Shown here piece after piece: positions 17,272 to 27,839 of a stretch of 64,000 nt of DNA (position 1 is its first letter; every line of letters starts with the position of its first letter). Under the pieces are notes generated by a model. That model ran no database searches. It worked only from the letters and a program-made list of their open reading frames with translations, and was not told the origin of the DNA. The stretch is from Enterobacter asburiae (lineage in GTDB: Bacteria > Pseudomonadota > Gammaproteobacteria > Enterobacterales > Enterobacteriaceae): NCBI RefSeq assembly GCF_024599655.1, contig NZ_CP102247.1, forward strand, positions 62,001 to 126,000. Direction: 5' to 3'. A program made the translations under genes and the position numbers.

Positions 17272-19101
17272 TTATTCTACGGTAACCGATTTCGCCAGGT
17301 TACGCGGCTGGTCAACGTCGGTGCCTTTGATCAGCGCAACGTGATAGGCCAGCAGCTGCAGCGGAACGGTGTAGAAGATTGGTGCGATAACCTCTTCCAC
17401 ATGCGGCATCTCGATAATGTGCATGTTGTCGTTGCTGACAAAACCGGCATCTTTGTCGGCGAAGACGTACAGAACACCGCCGCGGGCGCGCACTTCTTCG
17501 ATGTTAGACTTCAGTTTTTCCAGCAGTTCGTTGTTTGGTGCCACAACGATGACCGGCATATCCGCGTCAATCAGCGCCAGCGGGCCGTGTTTCAGCTCGC
17601 CTGCCGCATAGGCTTCAGCGTGAATGTAGGAGATCTCTTTCAGCTTCAGCGCGCCTTCCAGCGCAATCGGATACTGATCGCCACGACCCAGGAACAGGGC
17701 GTGATGTTTGTCAGAGAAATCTTCCGCCAGCGCTTCAATGCGTTTGTCCTGAGACAGCATCTGCTCAATACGGCTCGGCAGCGCCTGCAGGCCGTGAACG
17801 ATGTCGTGCTCAACGGAAGCATCTTCGCCTTTCAGACGCGCCAGCTTCGCCACCAGCATCAGCAGAACAGTCAGCTGAGTGGTAAACGCTTTGGTGGAGG
17901 CCACGCCGATTTCGGTACCCGCTTTGGTCATCAGCGCCAGATCGGATTCACGCACCAGCGAGGAGCCCGGGACGTTACAGATGGCCAGCGAGCCCAGGTA
18001 ACCCAGCTCTTTAGAGAGACGCAGCGCGGCCAGCGTATCCGCCGTTTCGCCGGACTGGGAAAGGGTGATCATCAGGCTGTTACGACGCACAGCGGATTTG
18101 CGATAGCGGAATTCAGACGCGATTTCCACATCGCACGGCACGCCCGCCAGGGATTCAAACCAGTAGCGAGAAACCATACCGGAGTTGTAGGAGGTGCCGC
18201 AGGCCACGATCTGAATATGCTCGACCTTGCCAAGCAGTTCGTTCGCGTTTGCGCCCAGCTCGCTCAGGTCAACCTCACCGTGGCTGATGCGCCCGGTCAG
18301 GGTGTTTTTGATGGCGTTTGGCTGCTCGTAAATCTCTTTCTGCATGTAGTGACGGTAAGCGCCTTTGTCGCCCGCGTCGTACTGCAGATTCGATTCGATC
18401 TCCTGACGTTTCACCTGCTCGCCTTTGGTATCGAATACGGTCACGCTGCGGCGAGTTACTTCCGCGATATCACCCTCTTCAAGGAAGATAAAGCGACGGG
18501 TAACCGGCAGGAGCGCCAGCTGGTCAGAAGCGATGAAGTTTTCGCCCATGCCCAGACCGATAACCATCGGGCTACCGGAACGCGCGGCTAGCAGCGTGGA
18601 CGGGTCGCGGGAATCCATGATTACCGTACCGTACGCACCGCGCAGCTGAGGGATAGCACGCAGCACCGCATCACGCAGTGTACCGCCCTGCTCCAGCTCC
18701 CAGTGCACCAGGTGAGCAATCACTTCGGTGTCAGTTTCAGAGACGAAGGTGTAGCCGCGCGCTTTCAGTTCTTCGCGCAGCGGTTCGTGGTTTTCGATAA
18801 TGCCGTTGTGCACGACCACGATGTGTTCAGACACATGCGGGTGCGCGTTACCTTCAGACGGTTCGCCGTGCGTCGCCCAGCGGGTGTGAGCAATACCGGT
18901 CCCACCGTGCAGCGGATGTTCTTCCGCGGCCTGGGCCAGCATCTGCACTTTACCGAGACGACGCAGACGGGTCATATGACCTTCTGCATCGACGACAGCC
19001 AGACCGGCTGAGTCGTAACCACGGTATTCCAGACGACGTAAACCTTCGAGAAGGATTTCAGCAATATCACGCTGCGCAACTGCGCCAACAATTCCACACA
19101 T
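17272..19101 (-). CDS. glmS: Glucosamine-6-phosphate synthase GlmS
   Basis: Makes glucosamine-6-phosphate from fructose-6-phosphate and glutamine, the first step of the UDP-GlcNAc pathway for peptidoglycan and lipopolysaccharide. The product is 609 residues. After Met removal Cys2 (MCGIVGAV) is the glutaminase nucleophile; the N-terminal domain (about 1-240) is followed by two SIS sugar-isomerase domains with CGTSYNSG and STKAFTTQ. It is downstream of glmU; in E. coli the shared transcript is cut and the glmS part is stabilised by sRNA GlmZ. A 225-base leader separates the two genes here. Confidence 0.98.
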   Translation of the reverse strand: MCGIVGAVAQRDIAEILLEGLRRLEYRGYDSAGLAVVDAEGHMTRLRRLGKVQMLAQAAEEHPLHGGTGIAHTRWATHGEPSEGNAHPHVSEHIVVVHNGIIENHEPLREELKARGYTFVSETDTEVIAHLVHWELEQGGTLRDAVLRAIPQLRGAYGTVIMDSRDPSTLLAARSGSPMVIGLGMGENFIASDQLALLPVTRRFIFLEEGDIAEVTRRSVTVFDTKGEQVKRQEIESNLQYDAGDKGAYRHYMQKEIYEQPNAIKNTLTGRISHGEVDLSELGANANELLGKVEHIQIVACGTSYNSGMVSRYWFESLAGVPCDVEIASEFRYRKSAVRRNSLMITLSQSGETADTLAALRLSKELGYLGSLAICNVPGSSLVRESDLALMTKAGTEIGVASTKAFTTQLTVLLMLVAKLARLKGEDASVEHDIVHGLQALPSRIEQMLSQDKRIEALAEDFSDKHHALFLGRGDQYPIALEGALKLKEISYIHAEAYAAGELKHGPLALIDADMPVIVVAPNNELLEKLKSNIEEVRARGGVLYVFADKDAGFVSNDNMHIIEMPHVEEVIAPIFYTVPLQLLAYHVALIKGTDVDQPRNLAKSVTVE

Positions 19102-19252
19102 AATTTTAGATTCCGAATTTAGGCATTATGCCTGCGTTGTCGCTGACCTGTATCTGCCCTTTCCGGGCGCCCCGAGCCTTGTAGAGAGTGGGGTTATTTT
19201 TATGGGTACTGCTTGTGGGGGGAGATATATATTTATCTCCTCTCCCGGGTTT

Positions 19253-19320
19253 GCCTGATGACGGCTATGCCTTATCAGGCCTACTCAATCGTAGGGCGGG
19301 TAAGCGTAGCGCCACCCGCC
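19253..19320. repeat. REP palindrome pair between glmU and glmS
   Basis: GCCTGATGACGG...CTTATCAGGC (about 19253-19280) and GGCGGGTAAGCG...CCACCCGCC (about 19295-19320) directly follow the glmU stop. Next to them, at 19221-19240, GGAGATA and TATCTCC form a further small hairpin in the glmS leader. Confidence 0.8.
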
Positions 19321-19326
19321 TTGTTG

Positions 19327-20697
19327 TTACTTTTTCTTCACCGGGCGTTTCCAGCCCTGCTTGCTGACCTGCGGAACGCGGCTTAACACCAGCTCGTTCT
19401 CGGCCACATCGCGCGTAACAGTTGTTCCGGCGGCAATGGTCACCCCGTTACCCACGGTAACAGGCGCCACCAGCTGCGTATCGGAGCCAACGAACACGTC
19501 GTCACCGATGATGGTTTTAAACTTATTCGCGCCGTCATAGTTACAGGTAATAGTCCCCGCACCAATATTCACGTTATTGCCAATTTCCGCGTCGCCCAGA
19601 TAGGTCAGATGACCGGCTTTCGAGCCTTTACCCAGACGCGCTTTTTTCATTTCCACGAAGTTACCCACGTGAGCGCCTTCCAGCAGCTCAGCACCCGGGC
19701 GCAGACGCGCAAACGGACCGATGGTACAGGCGGCATCCAGACGGGCATCTTCCACCACGCTGTACGGGCTGATTTCACAGTCGTCGCCGATGACGCTGTT
19801 TTTAATCACGCAGCCGGCGCCAATTTTGACGCGATTGCCCAGCGTGACGTGACCTTCGAGGATAACGTTAGTATCAATCTCAACGTCACGCCCGTGAGAT
19901 AACGAACCACGCAGATCGAAACGCGCCGGATCGCGCAGCATCACGCCCGCCAGCAGCAGTTTTTCGGCCTGCTCGGACTGATAAATACGCTCAAGACGGG
20001 AAAGCTGCAGGCGGTTGTTCACGCCGTCCGTTTCGCTGATGCGCGCCGGATGAACGGCGGCAATTTCACGCCCTTCGTGGTACGCCATCGCAATGATGTC
20101 GGTGATGTAGTATTCACCCTGCGCGTTGTTGTTGTTGAGTTTGGACAGCCAGCGCTTCATATCCGCGCCGTTGGCAATCAGGATACCGGTGTTGATCTCC
20201 GGAATCTGACGCTGTTCATCGCTGGCATCTTTATGCTCAACAATCCCGGTTACCTTGCCGTTTTCACGCGTAATGCGGCCATACCCACTCGGATCGTCCA
20301 GCACAACGGTTAACAAACCGATGCCGCCCTGCGGTTTGGCTTCACGCAGGCGAGTCAGCGTTTCCACGGAGATCAGCGGGACATCGCCGTAGAGCATCAA
20401 AATGTCTTCGTCATCCGCAAAGAAGGGCGCTGCCTGCTGCATCGCATGGCCTGTACCCAACTGTTCTGCCTGAAGCACCCAGTTGAGCTTGTCATCGCTC
20501 AGCGTCTTTTTCAGCAGATCGCCACCGTGGCCGTAGACCAGGTGGACCTGACTGGCACCCAGTTCATTCGCTGCATCAATGACATGCTGCACCATTGGCT
20601 TTCCTGCAAGCGTGTGGAGCACCTTAGGCAGATCGGAATACATGCGGGTCCCTTTGCCAGCGGCAAGGATCACCACGCTCATCGCACTGTTTGACAT
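19327..20697 (-). CDS. glmU: Bifunctional GlcNAc-1-P uridyltransferase / GlcN-1-P acetyltransferase GlmU
   Basis: Catalyses the last two steps to UDP-GlcNAc. I chose the ATG at 20697 (MSNSAMSVVILAAGKGTRMY) because AGGA lies 5 bases upstream and the 456-residue length equals E. coli; an ATG two codons earlier is possible. The N-terminal nucleotidyltransferase domain (about 1-229) has LAAGKGTRMYSDLPK; the C-terminal left-handed beta helix (about 250-456) shows hexapeptide repeats such as IGAGCVIKNSVIGDDCEI. It lies upstream of glmS on the same strand. Confidence 0.98.
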   Translation of the reverse strand: MSNSAMSVVILAAGKGTRMYSDLPKVLHTLAGKPMVQHVIDAANELGASQVHLVYGHGGDLLKKTLSDDKLNWVLQAEQLGTGHAMQQAAPFFADDEDILMLYGDVPLISVETLTRLREAKPQGGIGLLTVVLDDPSGYGRITRENGKVTGIVEHKDASDEQRQIPEINTGILIANGADMKRWLSKLNNNNAQGEYYITDIIAMAYHEGREIAAVHPARISETDGVNNRLQLSRLERIYQSEQAEKLLLAGVMLRDPARFDLRGSLSHGRDVEIDTNVILEGHVTLGNRVKIGAGCVIKNSVIGDDCEISPYSVVEDARLDAACTIGPFARLRPGAELLEGAHVGNFVEMKKARLGKGSKAGHLTYLGDAEIGNNVNIGAGTITCNYDGANKFKTIIGDDVFVGSDTQLVAPVTVGNGVTIAAGTTVTRDVAENELVLSRVPQVSKQGWKRPVKKK

Positions 20698-20783
20698 ACG
20701 CATCCTGACGGTAGTTTGAGTGTGAAGTAAAAACGTTTGATGCTTAAAATTCTACATCTTTTTCATCATGAATTAAGGCCGAA

Positions 20784-20818
20784 AAAAAAAGCCAGCCTGG
20801 TATCCAGACTGGCTTTTG
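20784..20818 (-). terminator. Intrinsic terminator of the atp operon
   Basis: Between atpC and glmU an 11-bp stem with one G-T wobble (AGCCAGTCTGG / CCAGGCTGGCT on the minus strand) is followed by nine T residues. It ends the atp transcript 18 bases past the atpC stop. Confidence 0.92.
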
Positions 20819-20835
20819 TGCTTTTCAAGCCGGTG

Positions 20836-21255
20836 TTACATCGCTTTTTTGGTCAACTCGATAACGCGCAGTTTCGCGATCGCTTTGGCCAGCTCCGCAG
20901 ACGCCTGAGCGTAATCCACGTCACCATGAGAGCTGCTAATGTGCTCTTCAGCCTTACGCTTCGATTCCAGGGCTCGCGCTTCGTCGAGATCCTGGCCACG
21001 GATAGCGGTATCGGCCAGAACGGTCACACTGCCAGGCTGCACTTCAAGAATGCCGCCGGACAGATAGATAAACTCTTCGTGACCGAACTGTTTAACGATG
21101 CGGATCATACCAGGCTTAATGGCGGTGAGCAGCGGTGCGTGACCCGGGAAAATACCCAGTTCACCTTCACTACCCGTTACCTGGATTTTCTCGACCAGAC
21201 CAGAGAACATTTGTTGCTCTGCGCTGACGACGTCCAGGTGGTAAGTCATTGCCAT
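20836..21255 (-). CDS. atpC: ATP synthase epsilon subunit
   Basis: Epsilon subunit of the F1 rotor stalk, which couples rotation and inhibits ATP hydrolysis. It is 139 residues starting MAMTYHLDVVSAEQQMFSG, with an N-terminal beta sandwich (about 1-86) and a C-terminal two-helix inhibitory domain rich in Ala, Glu and Lys. It is the last gene of atpIBEFHAGDC, 20 bases after atpD. Confidence 0.98.
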   Translation of the reverse strand: MAMTYHLDVVSAEQQMFSGLVEKIQVTGSEGELGIFPGHAPLLTAIKPGMIRIVKQFGHEEFIYLSGGILEVQPGSVTVLADTAIRGQDLDEARALESKRKAEEHISSSHGDVDYAQASAELAKAIAKLRVIELTKKAM

Positions 21256-21275
21256 ATCACCCTCCGATTAAGGCG

Positions 21276-22658
21276 TTAAAGTTTTTTGGCTTTTTCCACG
21301 GCTTCGTCGATGGAACCAACCATGTAGAACGCCTGCTCCGGCAGGTGATCGTATTCGCCTTCCATGATGCCTTTAAAGCCACGGATGGTGTCTTTCAGGG
21401 AAACGTATTTACCCGGAGAACCGGTGAATACTTCCGCAACGAAGAATGGCTGGGACAGGAAGCGCTGGATCTTACGCGCACGTGCTACCACCAGTTTGTC
21501 TTCTTCAGACAGTTCATCCATACCCAGGATGGCGATGATGTCTTTCAGTTCCTGGTAACGCTGCAGCAGGGACTGTACGCCACGCGCGGTGTCGTAGTGT
21601 TCCTGACCCACAACCAGTGGATCCAGCTGACGGCTGGTGGAGTCCAGCGGGTCAACGGCTGGGTAGATACCCAGAGACGCGATCTGACGGCTCAGTACCA
21701 CGGTTGCATCTAAGTGAGCAAAGGTGGTTGCTGGAGATGGGTCAGTCAAGTCATCCGCAGGTACGTATACCGCCTGAACGGAGGTGATAGAACCGGTTTT
21801 GGTAGAGGTGATACGTTCCTGAAGAACACCCATCTCTTCCGCCAGCGTAGGCTGATAACCTACCGCTGAAGGCATACGACCCAGCAGTGCAGATACTTCC
21901 GTACCGGCCAGGGTGTAACGATAGATGTTATCAACGAACAGCAGAACGTCACGGCCTTCGTCACGGAACTTCTCAGCCATCGTCAGGCCGGTCAGCGCAA
22001 CGCGCAGACGGTTTCCTGGTGGCTCGTTCATCTGGCCGTAAACCAGGGAAACTTTGTCCAGAACGTTGGAGTCGGTCATTTCGTGGTAGAAGTCGTTACC
22101 CTCACGAGTACGTTCACCTACGCCCGCAAACACAGAGTAACCGGAGTGCTCGATCGCGATGTTACGGATCAGCTCCATCATGTTTACAGTTTTACCAACA
22201 CCCGCACCACCGAACAGACCGACTTTACCGCCCTTCGCGAACGGACACATCAGGTCGATAACTTTGATACCGGTTTCCAGCAGTTCCTGAGAGCTGGACA
22301 GCTCTTCGTAGGAAGGTGCCGCGCGGTGGATAGCCCAACGCTCTTCTTCACCGATGTCGCCTTTCATGTCGATTGGTTGACCCAATACGTTCATGATACG
22401 ACCCAGTGTTGCTTTACCTACCGGGACTTCGATCGGGTGCTCAAGGTCTTTGACTTCCAGACCACGACGCAGACCGTCGGAAGAACCCATCGCGATGGTA
22501 CGCACGATACCGCCGCCGAGCTGCTGCTGAACTTCCAGCACCAGGCTCTCGTTACCATTCTGTACCTCAAGCGCGTCGTACACGCGTGGTACGGCGTCCT
22601 GAGGGAACTCGACGTCCACCACGGCGCCGATTACCTGGACAATCTTTCCAGTAGCCAT
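21276..22658 (-). CDS. atpD: ATP synthase beta subunit
   Basis: Catalytic F1 subunit, 460 residues. Walker A is GGAGVGKTVNMME (about 149-161), the catalytic Glu lies in VGERTREGNDFYHEM, and Walker B is VLLFVDNIYR. The F1 alpha/beta signature PAVDPLDSTS is present. Three copies alternate with alpha around gamma. All functional residues appear intact. Confidence 0.99.
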   Translation of the reverse strand: MATGKIVQVIGAVVDVEFPQDAVPRVYDALEVQNGNESLVLEVQQQLGGGIVRTIAMGSSDGLRRGLEVKDLEHPIEVPVGKATLGRIMNVLGQPIDMKGDIGEEERWAIHRAAPSYEELSSSQELLETGIKVIDLMCPFAKGGKVGLFGGAGVGKTVNMMELIRNIAIEHSGYSVFAGVGERTREGNDFYHEMTDSNVLDKVSLVYGQMNEPPGNRLRVALTGLTMAEKFRDEGRDVLLFVDNIYRYTLAGTEVSALLGRMPSAVGYQPTLAEEMGVLQERITSTKTGSITSVQAVYVPADDLTDPSPATTFAHLDATVVLSRQIASLGIYPAVDPLDSTSRQLDPLVVGQEHYDTARGVQSLLQRYQELKDIIAILGMDELSEEDKLVVARARKIQRFLSQPFFVAEVFTGSPGKYVSLKDTIRGFKGIMEGEYDHLPEQAFYMVGSIDEAVEKAKKL

Positions 22659-22689
22659 CTTGAATCCTCTACGTAATTCGTAAACCTGG

Positions 22690-23553
22690 TTAAACCGCGG
22701 CGGCCCCCGAGACGATCTCGGTGAGTTCCTGAGTAATGCTGGCCTGACGAGCTTTGTTGTAAACCAACTGCAGCTCTTTAATCAGGCTGCCGCCATTATC
22801 GGTCGCGGCTTTCATCGCCACCATTCGTGCGGCCTGCTCGCTGGCCAGGTTTTCTACAACGCCCTGATAAACCTGAGATTCAACGTAACGACGCAGCAGG
22901 GTATCCAGCAGCGGTTTCGGATCGGGTTCATACAGGTAATCCCAGGCTTTTTGCTTCAGCTCGTCATCTTCTGATGCCGGTAACGGCAGCATCTGAGTGA
23001 GCGTTGGAACCTGAGACATGGTGTTAATGAATTTGTTGCTGACAACGTACAGTCTGTCCAGACGGCCTTCATCATAGGCCTGCAACATCACTTTAACCGG
23101 GCCGATCAGTTCGGACAGGGACGGGTTATCACCCATACCGGTCACCTGAGCGACAATGTTGCCACCAACGGAGTTAAAGAAAGAGACGCCTTTAGAGCCG
23201 ATCATTGCGATATCGCACTGAACGCCTTTTTCAGACCATGCTTTCATATCCGCCAGCAGTTTTTTGAACAGGTTAATGTTCAAGCCGCCACACAGACCAC
23301 GGTCGGTCGACACCACCAGGTAGCCCACGCGCTTAACGTCGCGTTCTTCCAGGTAAGGGTGCTTATATTCCAGATTACCGTTTGCAAGGTGACCAATCAC
23401 TTTGCGCATGGTTTCTGCATAAGGACGGCTGGCCGCCATGCGATCCTGCGATTTACGCATTTTGGAAGCGGCGACCATCTCCATCGCTTTAGTGATCTTT
23501 TGCGTGTTCTGGACGCTTGCGATCTTACTACGTATCTCTTTTGCGCCGGCCAT
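22690..23553 (-). CDS. atpG: ATP synthase gamma subunit
   Basis: Central rotor shaft of F1. The ATG at 23553 gives 287 residues starting MAGAKEIRSKIASVQNTQKI, the E. coli length; a frame extending upstream to 23592 lacks a family match. The C-terminal signature ITQELTEIVSGAAA is present. N- and C-terminal helices form the coiled coil inside the alpha-beta ring. It lies between atpA and atpD. Confidence 0.98.
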   Translation of the reverse strand: MAGAKEIRSKIASVQNTQKITKAMEMVAASKMRKSQDRMAASRPYAETMRKVIGHLANGNLEYKHPYLEERDVKRVGYLVVSTDRGLCGGLNINLFKKLLADMKAWSEKGVQCDIAMIGSKGVSFFNSVGGNIVAQVTGMGDNPSLSELIGPVKVMLQAYDEGRLDRLYVVSNKFINTMSQVPTLTQMLPLPASEDDELKQKAWDYLYEPDPKPLLDTLLRRYVESQVYQGVVENLASEQAARMVAMKAATDNGGSLIKELQLVYNKARQASITQELTEIVSGAAAV

Positions 23554-23604
23554 GAGCTTCTCCTCAATGCCAGGCGGCTTGTCCTGAGACAAGCCGCCGG
23601 ACGA

Positions 23605-25146
23605 TTACCAGGATTGGGTTGCTTTGAAGGAATCGAGGATAGCTTTCAGCTTGCCTTCGATTTCGTCGTTATAGCCACCGGTCTGGTTGATCTCTTGCAT
23701 CAGCGGAGCGTGATCACGGTCGACGTAAGCCAGCAGAGCGGCTTCGAAGCTACCGATTTTCGCCAGTTCCACATCTTCGAGGTAACCGCGTTCAGCCGCG
23801 AACAGTACCAGGCCCTGCTGAGCAACAGACATTGGTGCGTACTGTTTCTGCTTCAGCAGCTCGGTCACTTTCTGACCGTGGCTCAGCTGTTTACGGGTTG
23901 CTTCGTCCAGATCGGATGCGAACTGAGAGAAAGCAGCCAGTTCACGATACTGTGCCAGCGCGGTACGGATACCACCGGACAGTTTCTTGATGATCTTGGT
24001 CTGAGCAGCACCACCAACACGGGATACGGAGATACCCGGGTTAACCGCCGGACGAATACCGGAGTTAAACAGGTTGGTTTCCAGGAAGATCTGACCATCG
24101 GTAATGGAGATTACGTTGGTCGGAACGAACGCAGAAACGTCACCCGCCTGGGTTTCAATGATCGGCAGAGCGGTCAGAGAGCCCGTTTTACCCTTCACTT
24201 CACCTTTGGTGAAGTTCTCGACGTATTCCGCGTTAACGCGGGAAGCACGCTCCAGCAGACGAGAGTGGAGGTAGAATACGTCGCCAGGGAACGCTTCACG
24301 TCCAGGTGGACGACGGAGCAGCAGGGAAACCTGACGATAAGCAACAGCCTGTTTAGACAGGTCATCGTATACGATCAGCGCATCTTCACCGCGGTCACGG
24401 AAGTATTCGCCCATTGCGCAACCGGCGTATGGCGCCAGGTATTGCAGTGCAGCGGATTCAGACGCAGTTGCTACCACAACGATGGTGTTAGACAGTGCGC
24501 CGTGCTCTTCCAGTTTACGGACCACGTTGGAAATGGTGGACGCTTTCTGGCCGATGGCCACGTACACACATTTGATACCGGAGTCACGCTGGTTGATGAT
24601 GGCGTCGATTGCCATCGCGGTTTTACCGGTCTGACGGTCACCGATGATCAGTTCACGCTGACCACGACCGATTGGGATCATGGCATCAACGGACTTATAA
24701 CCTGTCTGAACAGGCTGATCTACGGACTGACGGTCGATAACGCCTGGTGCGATAACTTCGATTGGGGAGAAGCCATCGTGCTCAACCGGACCTTTACCGT
24801 CGATTGGCGCACCCAGGGTGTTAACAACGCGACCCAGCAGGCCACGGCCAACCGGCACTTCCAGAATACGGCCAGTACACTTAACCTTCATGCCTTCGGC
24901 GAGGTCAGCGTATGGACCCATCACAACTGCACCTACGGAGTCGCGCTCCAGGTTCAGTGCGATAGCGTAACGGTTACCCGGCAGGGAAATCATCTCACCC
25001 TGCATACAATCGGCCAGGCCGTGGATGCGGATAACACCGTCACTTACAGAAACAATAGTACCTTCGTTGTGAGCTTCACTCACAACACTGAACTGAGCAA
25101 TGCGCTGCTTGATCAGTTCGCTGATTTCGGTGGAATTCAGTTGCAT
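23605..25146 (-). CDS. atpA: ATP synthase alpha subunit
   Basis: Non-catalytic nucleotide-binding subunit of F1, 513 residues. Walker A is GDRQTGKTA (about 169-177); the family signature PAVNPGISVSRVGG is near residue 364. The N-terminus MQLNSTEISELIKQRIAQF binds delta. It is 12 bases after the atpH stop. Confidence 0.99.
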   Translation of the reverse strand: MQLNSTEISELIKQRIAQFSVVSEAHNEGTIVSVSDGVIRIHGLADCMQGEMISLPGNRYAIALNLERDSVGAVVMGPYADLAEGMKVKCTGRILEVPVGRGLLGRVVNTLGAPIDGKGPVEHDGFSPIEVIAPGVIDRQSVDQPVQTGYKSVDAMIPIGRGQRELIIGDRQTGKTAMAIDAIINQRDSGIKCVYVAIGQKASTISNVVRKLEEHGALSNTIVVVATASESAALQYLAPYAGCAMGEYFRDRGEDALIVYDDLSKQAVAYRQVSLLLRRPPGREAFPGDVFYLHSRLLERASRVNAEYVENFTKGEVKGKTGSLTALPIIETQAGDVSAFVPTNVISITDGQIFLETNLFNSGIRPAVNPGISVSRVGGAAQTKIIKKLSGGIRTALAQYRELAAFSQFASDLDEATRKQLSHGQKVTELLKQKQYAPMSVAQQGLVLFAAERGYLEDVELAKIGSFEAALLAYVDRDHAPLMQEINQTGGYNDEIEGKLKAILDSFKATQSW

Positions 25147-25158
25147 GCTCCAGTCCCC

Positions 25159-25692
25159 TTAAGACTGCAAGACGTCTGCAAGGCGTTCAAGACGGCCGCG
25201 TACGCTGCCATCAATGACCATATCACCCGAACGGATGATTACGCCTGCCATTACAGACTTATCGATTTTGCAATTCAGCTTAACTTTGCGTGACAGACGT
25301 TTTTCCATCGCGGCGGTGATTTTCGCAAGCTGTTCGTTACTCAGTTCAGTCGCAGAAGTCACTTCAACTTCCGCGGTTGCTTCACTCAGCGCACGTAAGT
25401 GCTCAAACTGCTCGAGAACATCCGGGAGCACACGGAGACGACCATTTTCTGCCATGACCTTAATCAGGTTCTGGCCGTTGGCATCCAGTTGCTCTCCGCA
25501 CACGGCGATAAACGACGCGGCGAGAGTTTCAGGTGCTAACGCACCGGAAAGCAACTCAGCCATTTGTTCGTTTTTCGTCACCTCAGCGGCAAACGCCAGC
25601 ATATCCTGCCAGCGATCGACATTTTGGTGTTCGACAGCAAAGTCAAAAGCTGCTTTGGCGTAGGGGCGAGCTACCGTAACAAATTCAGACAT
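25159..25692 (-). CDS. atpH: ATP synthase delta subunit
   Basis: Delta subunit that joins F1 to the peripheral b stalk, 177 residues, full length. N-terminal helical bundle MSEFVTVARPYAKAAFDFA and the C-terminal OSCP signature GVIIRSGDMVIDGSVRGRL are visible. It follows atpF by 14 bases. Confidence 0.98.
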   Translation of the reverse strand: MSEFVTVARPYAKAAFDFAVEHQNVDRWQDMLAFAAEVTKNEQMAELLSGALAPETLAASFIAVCGEQLDANGQNLIKVMAENGRLRVLPDVLEQFEHLRALSEATAEVEVTSATELSNEQLAKITAAMEKRLSRKVKLNCKIDKSVMAGVIIRSGDMVIDGSVRGRLERLADVLQS

Positions 25693-25706
25693 CAGCCCCT
25701 CCCTCC

Positions 25707-26177
25707 TTACAGTTCAGCGACAAGTTTGTCCACGATGTCGCTGTTAGCAGCTTCATCCACGGAACGTTCGATGATCTTCTCGGCGCCAGCAACAGCCAGA
25801 ATCGCAACCTGCTTACGCAGTTCTTCACGAGCACGTTTACGCTCAGCATCAATTTCTGCCTGAGCCTGTGTCACGATCTTAGTACGTTCCTGTTCTGCTT
25901 CAGCTTTGGCTTCGTCCAGGATCTGCGAACGGCGTTTGTTAGCCTGTTCGATGATGACCTGAGCTTCCGCTTTCGCTTTTTTCAGCTGGTCTGTCGCGTT
26001 GGCCTGTGCAAGGTCCAAATCTTTCTTAGCGCGTTCTGCGGAAGCCAGACCGTCAGCAATTTCTTTCTGACGTTTTTCGATGGCAGCCATTAAAGGCGGC
26101 CATACATACTTCATGCAGAACCAGACAAAGAGAATAAACGCGATGGCCTGGCCGAGGATTGTTGCGTTCATGTTCAC
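25707..26177 (-). CDS. atpF: ATP synthase subunit b
   Basis: Peripheral stator subunit, 156 residues. One N-terminal membrane helix (about 5-25, ATILGQAIAFILFVWFCMKY) is followed by a long charged coiled coil rich in Ala, Glu, Lys and Gln that dimerises and reaches delta at the top of F1. Length and start equal those of E. coli. Confidence 0.98.
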   Translation of the reverse strand: MNMNATILGQAIAFILFVWFCMKYVWPPLMAAIEKRQKEIADGLASAERAKKDLDLAQANATDQLKKAKAEAQVIIEQANKRRSQILDEAKAEAEQERTKIVTQAQAEIDAERKRAREELRKQVAILAVAGAEKIIERSVDEAANSDIVDKLVAEL

Positions 26178-26225
26178 AGCACAATACCTCTTTAATTTCT
26201 GTGGCTTAGGGTTTTAAAACTACTA

Positions 26226-26465
<240 letters not shown>

Positions 26466-26514
26466 GACAGTCTCCAGTTTGTTTCAATTAAAACGTAGTA
26501 GTGTTGGTAAAAAA

Positions 26515-27330
<816 letters not shown>

Positions 27331-27338
27331 GATGCCTT

Positions 27339-27719
27339 TTACCCTTTGTTATTGATTACAGCTGGAGCCAGAACTTGTACCACCAGCACCAAAACCCACG
27401 TTGCTATCAGCGGCATGAAGACCACTTTCAAAACCGCCAGCGCCATCACCAGTAAAGCAAAGGTCAGCAACACCTTACACACTTCGCCGAGGGCGAAGGA
27501 CCAGGCCACGCGGCCTTTGGCGGGTGTATGCGCCTGATGACGCCAGGCAAAAATCATAAACAACACGTTTGGCAGCACAACCGCCAAACCCCCGCACACG
27601 GCGGAGATGCCCCAGAAGGGGTCTTTGAGGCTAAACAGCAGTCCACTTGCTATCACAGCCAGAAACTGAACGAACAGAAGCTTACGAGCAACGTTTCTAC
27701 TCAAGAGCGACACAGACAT
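27339..27719 (-). CDS. atpI: ATP synthase accessory protein AtpI
   Basis: Small membrane protein with four hydrophobic segments, thought to help assemble the c ring or aid Mg2+ uptake; it is not essential for ATP synthase in E. coli. The ATG at 27719 (MSVSLLSRNVARKLLFVQ) gives 126 residues, the E. coli length. A longer frame starting at 27791 would begin within the promoter-proximal leader. First gene of the atp operon. Confidence 0.95.
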   Translation of the reverse strand: MSVSLLSRNVARKLLFVQFLAVIASGLLFSLKDPFWGISAVCGGLAVVLPNVLFMIFAWRHQAHTPAKGRVAWSFALGEVCKVLLTFALLVMALAVLKVVFMPLIATWVLVLVVQVLAPAVINNKG

Positions 27720-27809
27720 CACGTTTTTACTCCTGCTCCCTTCGAGGTATGCCGCGTGTCGTATAAAACGTCCTTTAAGGCTCAGAGTCAAGCATCAAAA
27801 AGCGGTCAA

Positions 27810-27838
27810 ATTATACGGTGCGCACCCGTGATTTCAAA
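27810..27838 (-). promoter_or_regulatory. atp operon promoter
   Basis: On the minus strand TATAAT lies at 27815-27810 and TTTGAA (or TTGAAA, shifted one base) at 27838-27833, giving 16-17 base spacing. It is 91 bases upstream of the atpI ATG, and the surrounding sequence resembles the E. coli atpI promoter as I remember it. Confidence 0.85.
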
Positions 27839-27839
27839 C

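Noticed and set aside
17341..18591. 416-codon open frame opposite glmS
   Set aside because: Antisense shadow of an intact, conserved essential gene.
23359..25293. 644-codon open frame on the plus strand opposite atpG-atpA-atpH
   Set aside because: It is the antisense shadow of three highly conserved atp genes; GC-rich codon bias in those genes leaves the opposite frame open. Its translation has no recognisable domain and no ribosome site.
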